Below are positions 6,022 to 6,189 of a stretch of 6,189 nt of DNA, piece after piece; position 1 is the first letter of the stretch; every line of letters starts with the position of its first letter. A model generated the notes under the pieces. It saw nothing but the letters and a program-made list of their open reading frames with translations, was not told the DNA's origin and did not search any database. Origin of the DNA: DASVEE01 sp036399695 (GTDB lineage: Bacteria; Acidobacteriota; Thermoanaerobaculia; Gp7-AA8); NCBI GenBank assembly GCA_036399695.1, contig DASWMP010000391.1, positions 1-6,189 of the forward strand, in the 5' to 3' direction. Position numbers and translations under genes: made by a program.

Positions 6022-6040
6022 CGGAAATCGGAAATCGAAA
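6022..6040. repeat. 7-bp tandem repeat CGGAAAT
   Basis: CGGAAAT occurs twice in tandem (6022-6028, 6029-6035), followed by a degenerate CGAAA (6036-6040). It lies between the stop of the membrane protein gene and the rRNA terminator. A short slippage-type repeat with no evident role. Confidence 0.4.
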
Positions 6041-6049
6041 GATCGCCCC

Positions 6050-6089
6050 AAAAAGCGAAAGGCCCTCAGTTCATCACTGAGGGCCTTTC
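6050..6089 (-). terminator. Ribosomal RNA operon terminator
   Basis: Read on the minus strand, GAAAGGCCCTCAGT (6089-6076) pairs perfectly over 14 bp with ACTGAGGGCCTTTC (6070-6057) around the 5-nt loop GATGA, then GC and five T (6054-6050). The stem ends 6-7 bp after the 5S rRNA 3' end. Its GAAAGGC...GCCTTTC core is like the first terminator of the E. coli rrnB operon. On the plus strand the stem is followed by CATATTTA, so it may also stop transcripts from the convergent membrane protein gene, though with a poorer T-run. Confidence 0.93.
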
Positions 6090-6095
6090 ATATTT

Positions 6096-6189
6096 ATCCC
6101 GGCGGCGTCCTACTTTCCCACGCAGTTGCCCGCGCAGTATCATTGGCGATGCAGAGCTTAACTGCCGTGTTCGGAATGGGAACGGGTGT
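6096..6189 (-). rRNA. rrf: 5S ribosomal RNA, 3' part (5' end beyond the window)
   Basis: Read on the minus strand, the segment carries the 5S hallmarks in order: CCCGTTCCCATTCCGAACAC, then GGCAGTTAAGC (helix III and loop), GATACTGC, GGGAAAGTAGG (loop E and helix IV region) and the closing strand CGCCGCCGGGAT. About 94 nt are present of the usual 115-120, so some 20-25 nt at the 5' end are cut off by the window edge. The 3' end at 6096-6098 is estimated from the end of helix I. A 23S and a 16S gene would be expected further right, upstream on the same strand. The product is the small RNA of the large ribosomal subunit. Confidence 0.96.

Noticed and set aside
1..6189. CRISPR array, tRNA gene, integron attC site or phage genes
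   Set aside because: No regularly spaced repeats of 25-40 bp, no cloverleaf with a TTCGA-type T-loop in a non-coding stretch, no paired attC core sites and no phage or transposase domains were seen.

Overview
The window looks like ordinary chromosomal DNA from a high-GC bacterium (roughly 60-65 % G+C, strong G/C preference at third codon positions). Gene styles and the short intergenic repeats are compatible with an Acidobacteriota-like soil or environmental bacterium, but this is an impression: nothing here fixes the phylum, and the partial 5S rRNA is too short to do so by eye.

Layout. Positions 1-308 hold no convincing gene; they contain inverted repeats and one strong hairpin and may be the edge of a repeat or mobile element. 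Positions 309-2215 hold three genes on the minus strand, transcribed right to left: an ECF-type sigma factor with a SnoaL-like C-terminal domain (SigX5-like), a small four-helix DoxX-family membrane protein, and a VOC (glyoxalase-fold) protein. The doxX stop codon lies inside the ribosome binding site of the VOC gene, so these two are very likely co-transcribed and translationally coupled; the sigma gene lies 108 bp upstream of them.

A divergent intergenic region (2216-2358) carries candidate promoters for the sigma gene (minus) and for metG (plus), plus a short 9-bp-period repeat. metG (2359-4332) encodes a full-length methionyl-tRNA synthetase with a C-terminal tRNA-binding domain. About 110 bp after it is a textbook intrinsic terminator (4441-4472). 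Next, on the plus strand, comes a 494-residue polytopic membrane protein of unknown function (4505-5989, start uncertain), with some resemblance in architecture to GT-C membrane glycosyltransferases. It converges on the end of a ribosomal RNA operon: a strong terminator (6050-6089) and the 3' part of a 5S rRNA gene (6096 to the window end), both on the minus strand.

How they work together. The sigma/DoxX/VOC group is a plausible small stress- or redox-type regulon with the sigma factor's own C-terminal domain in place of a visible anti-sigma factor. metG and the rRNA operon are translation housekeeping genes. I see no clear undescribed system. The observations most worth checking are the sigma factor cluster with its near-leaderless promoter candidate, the possible internal start that would make a free tRNA-binding domain from metG, the unassigned membrane protein, and the repeat-rich left edge.
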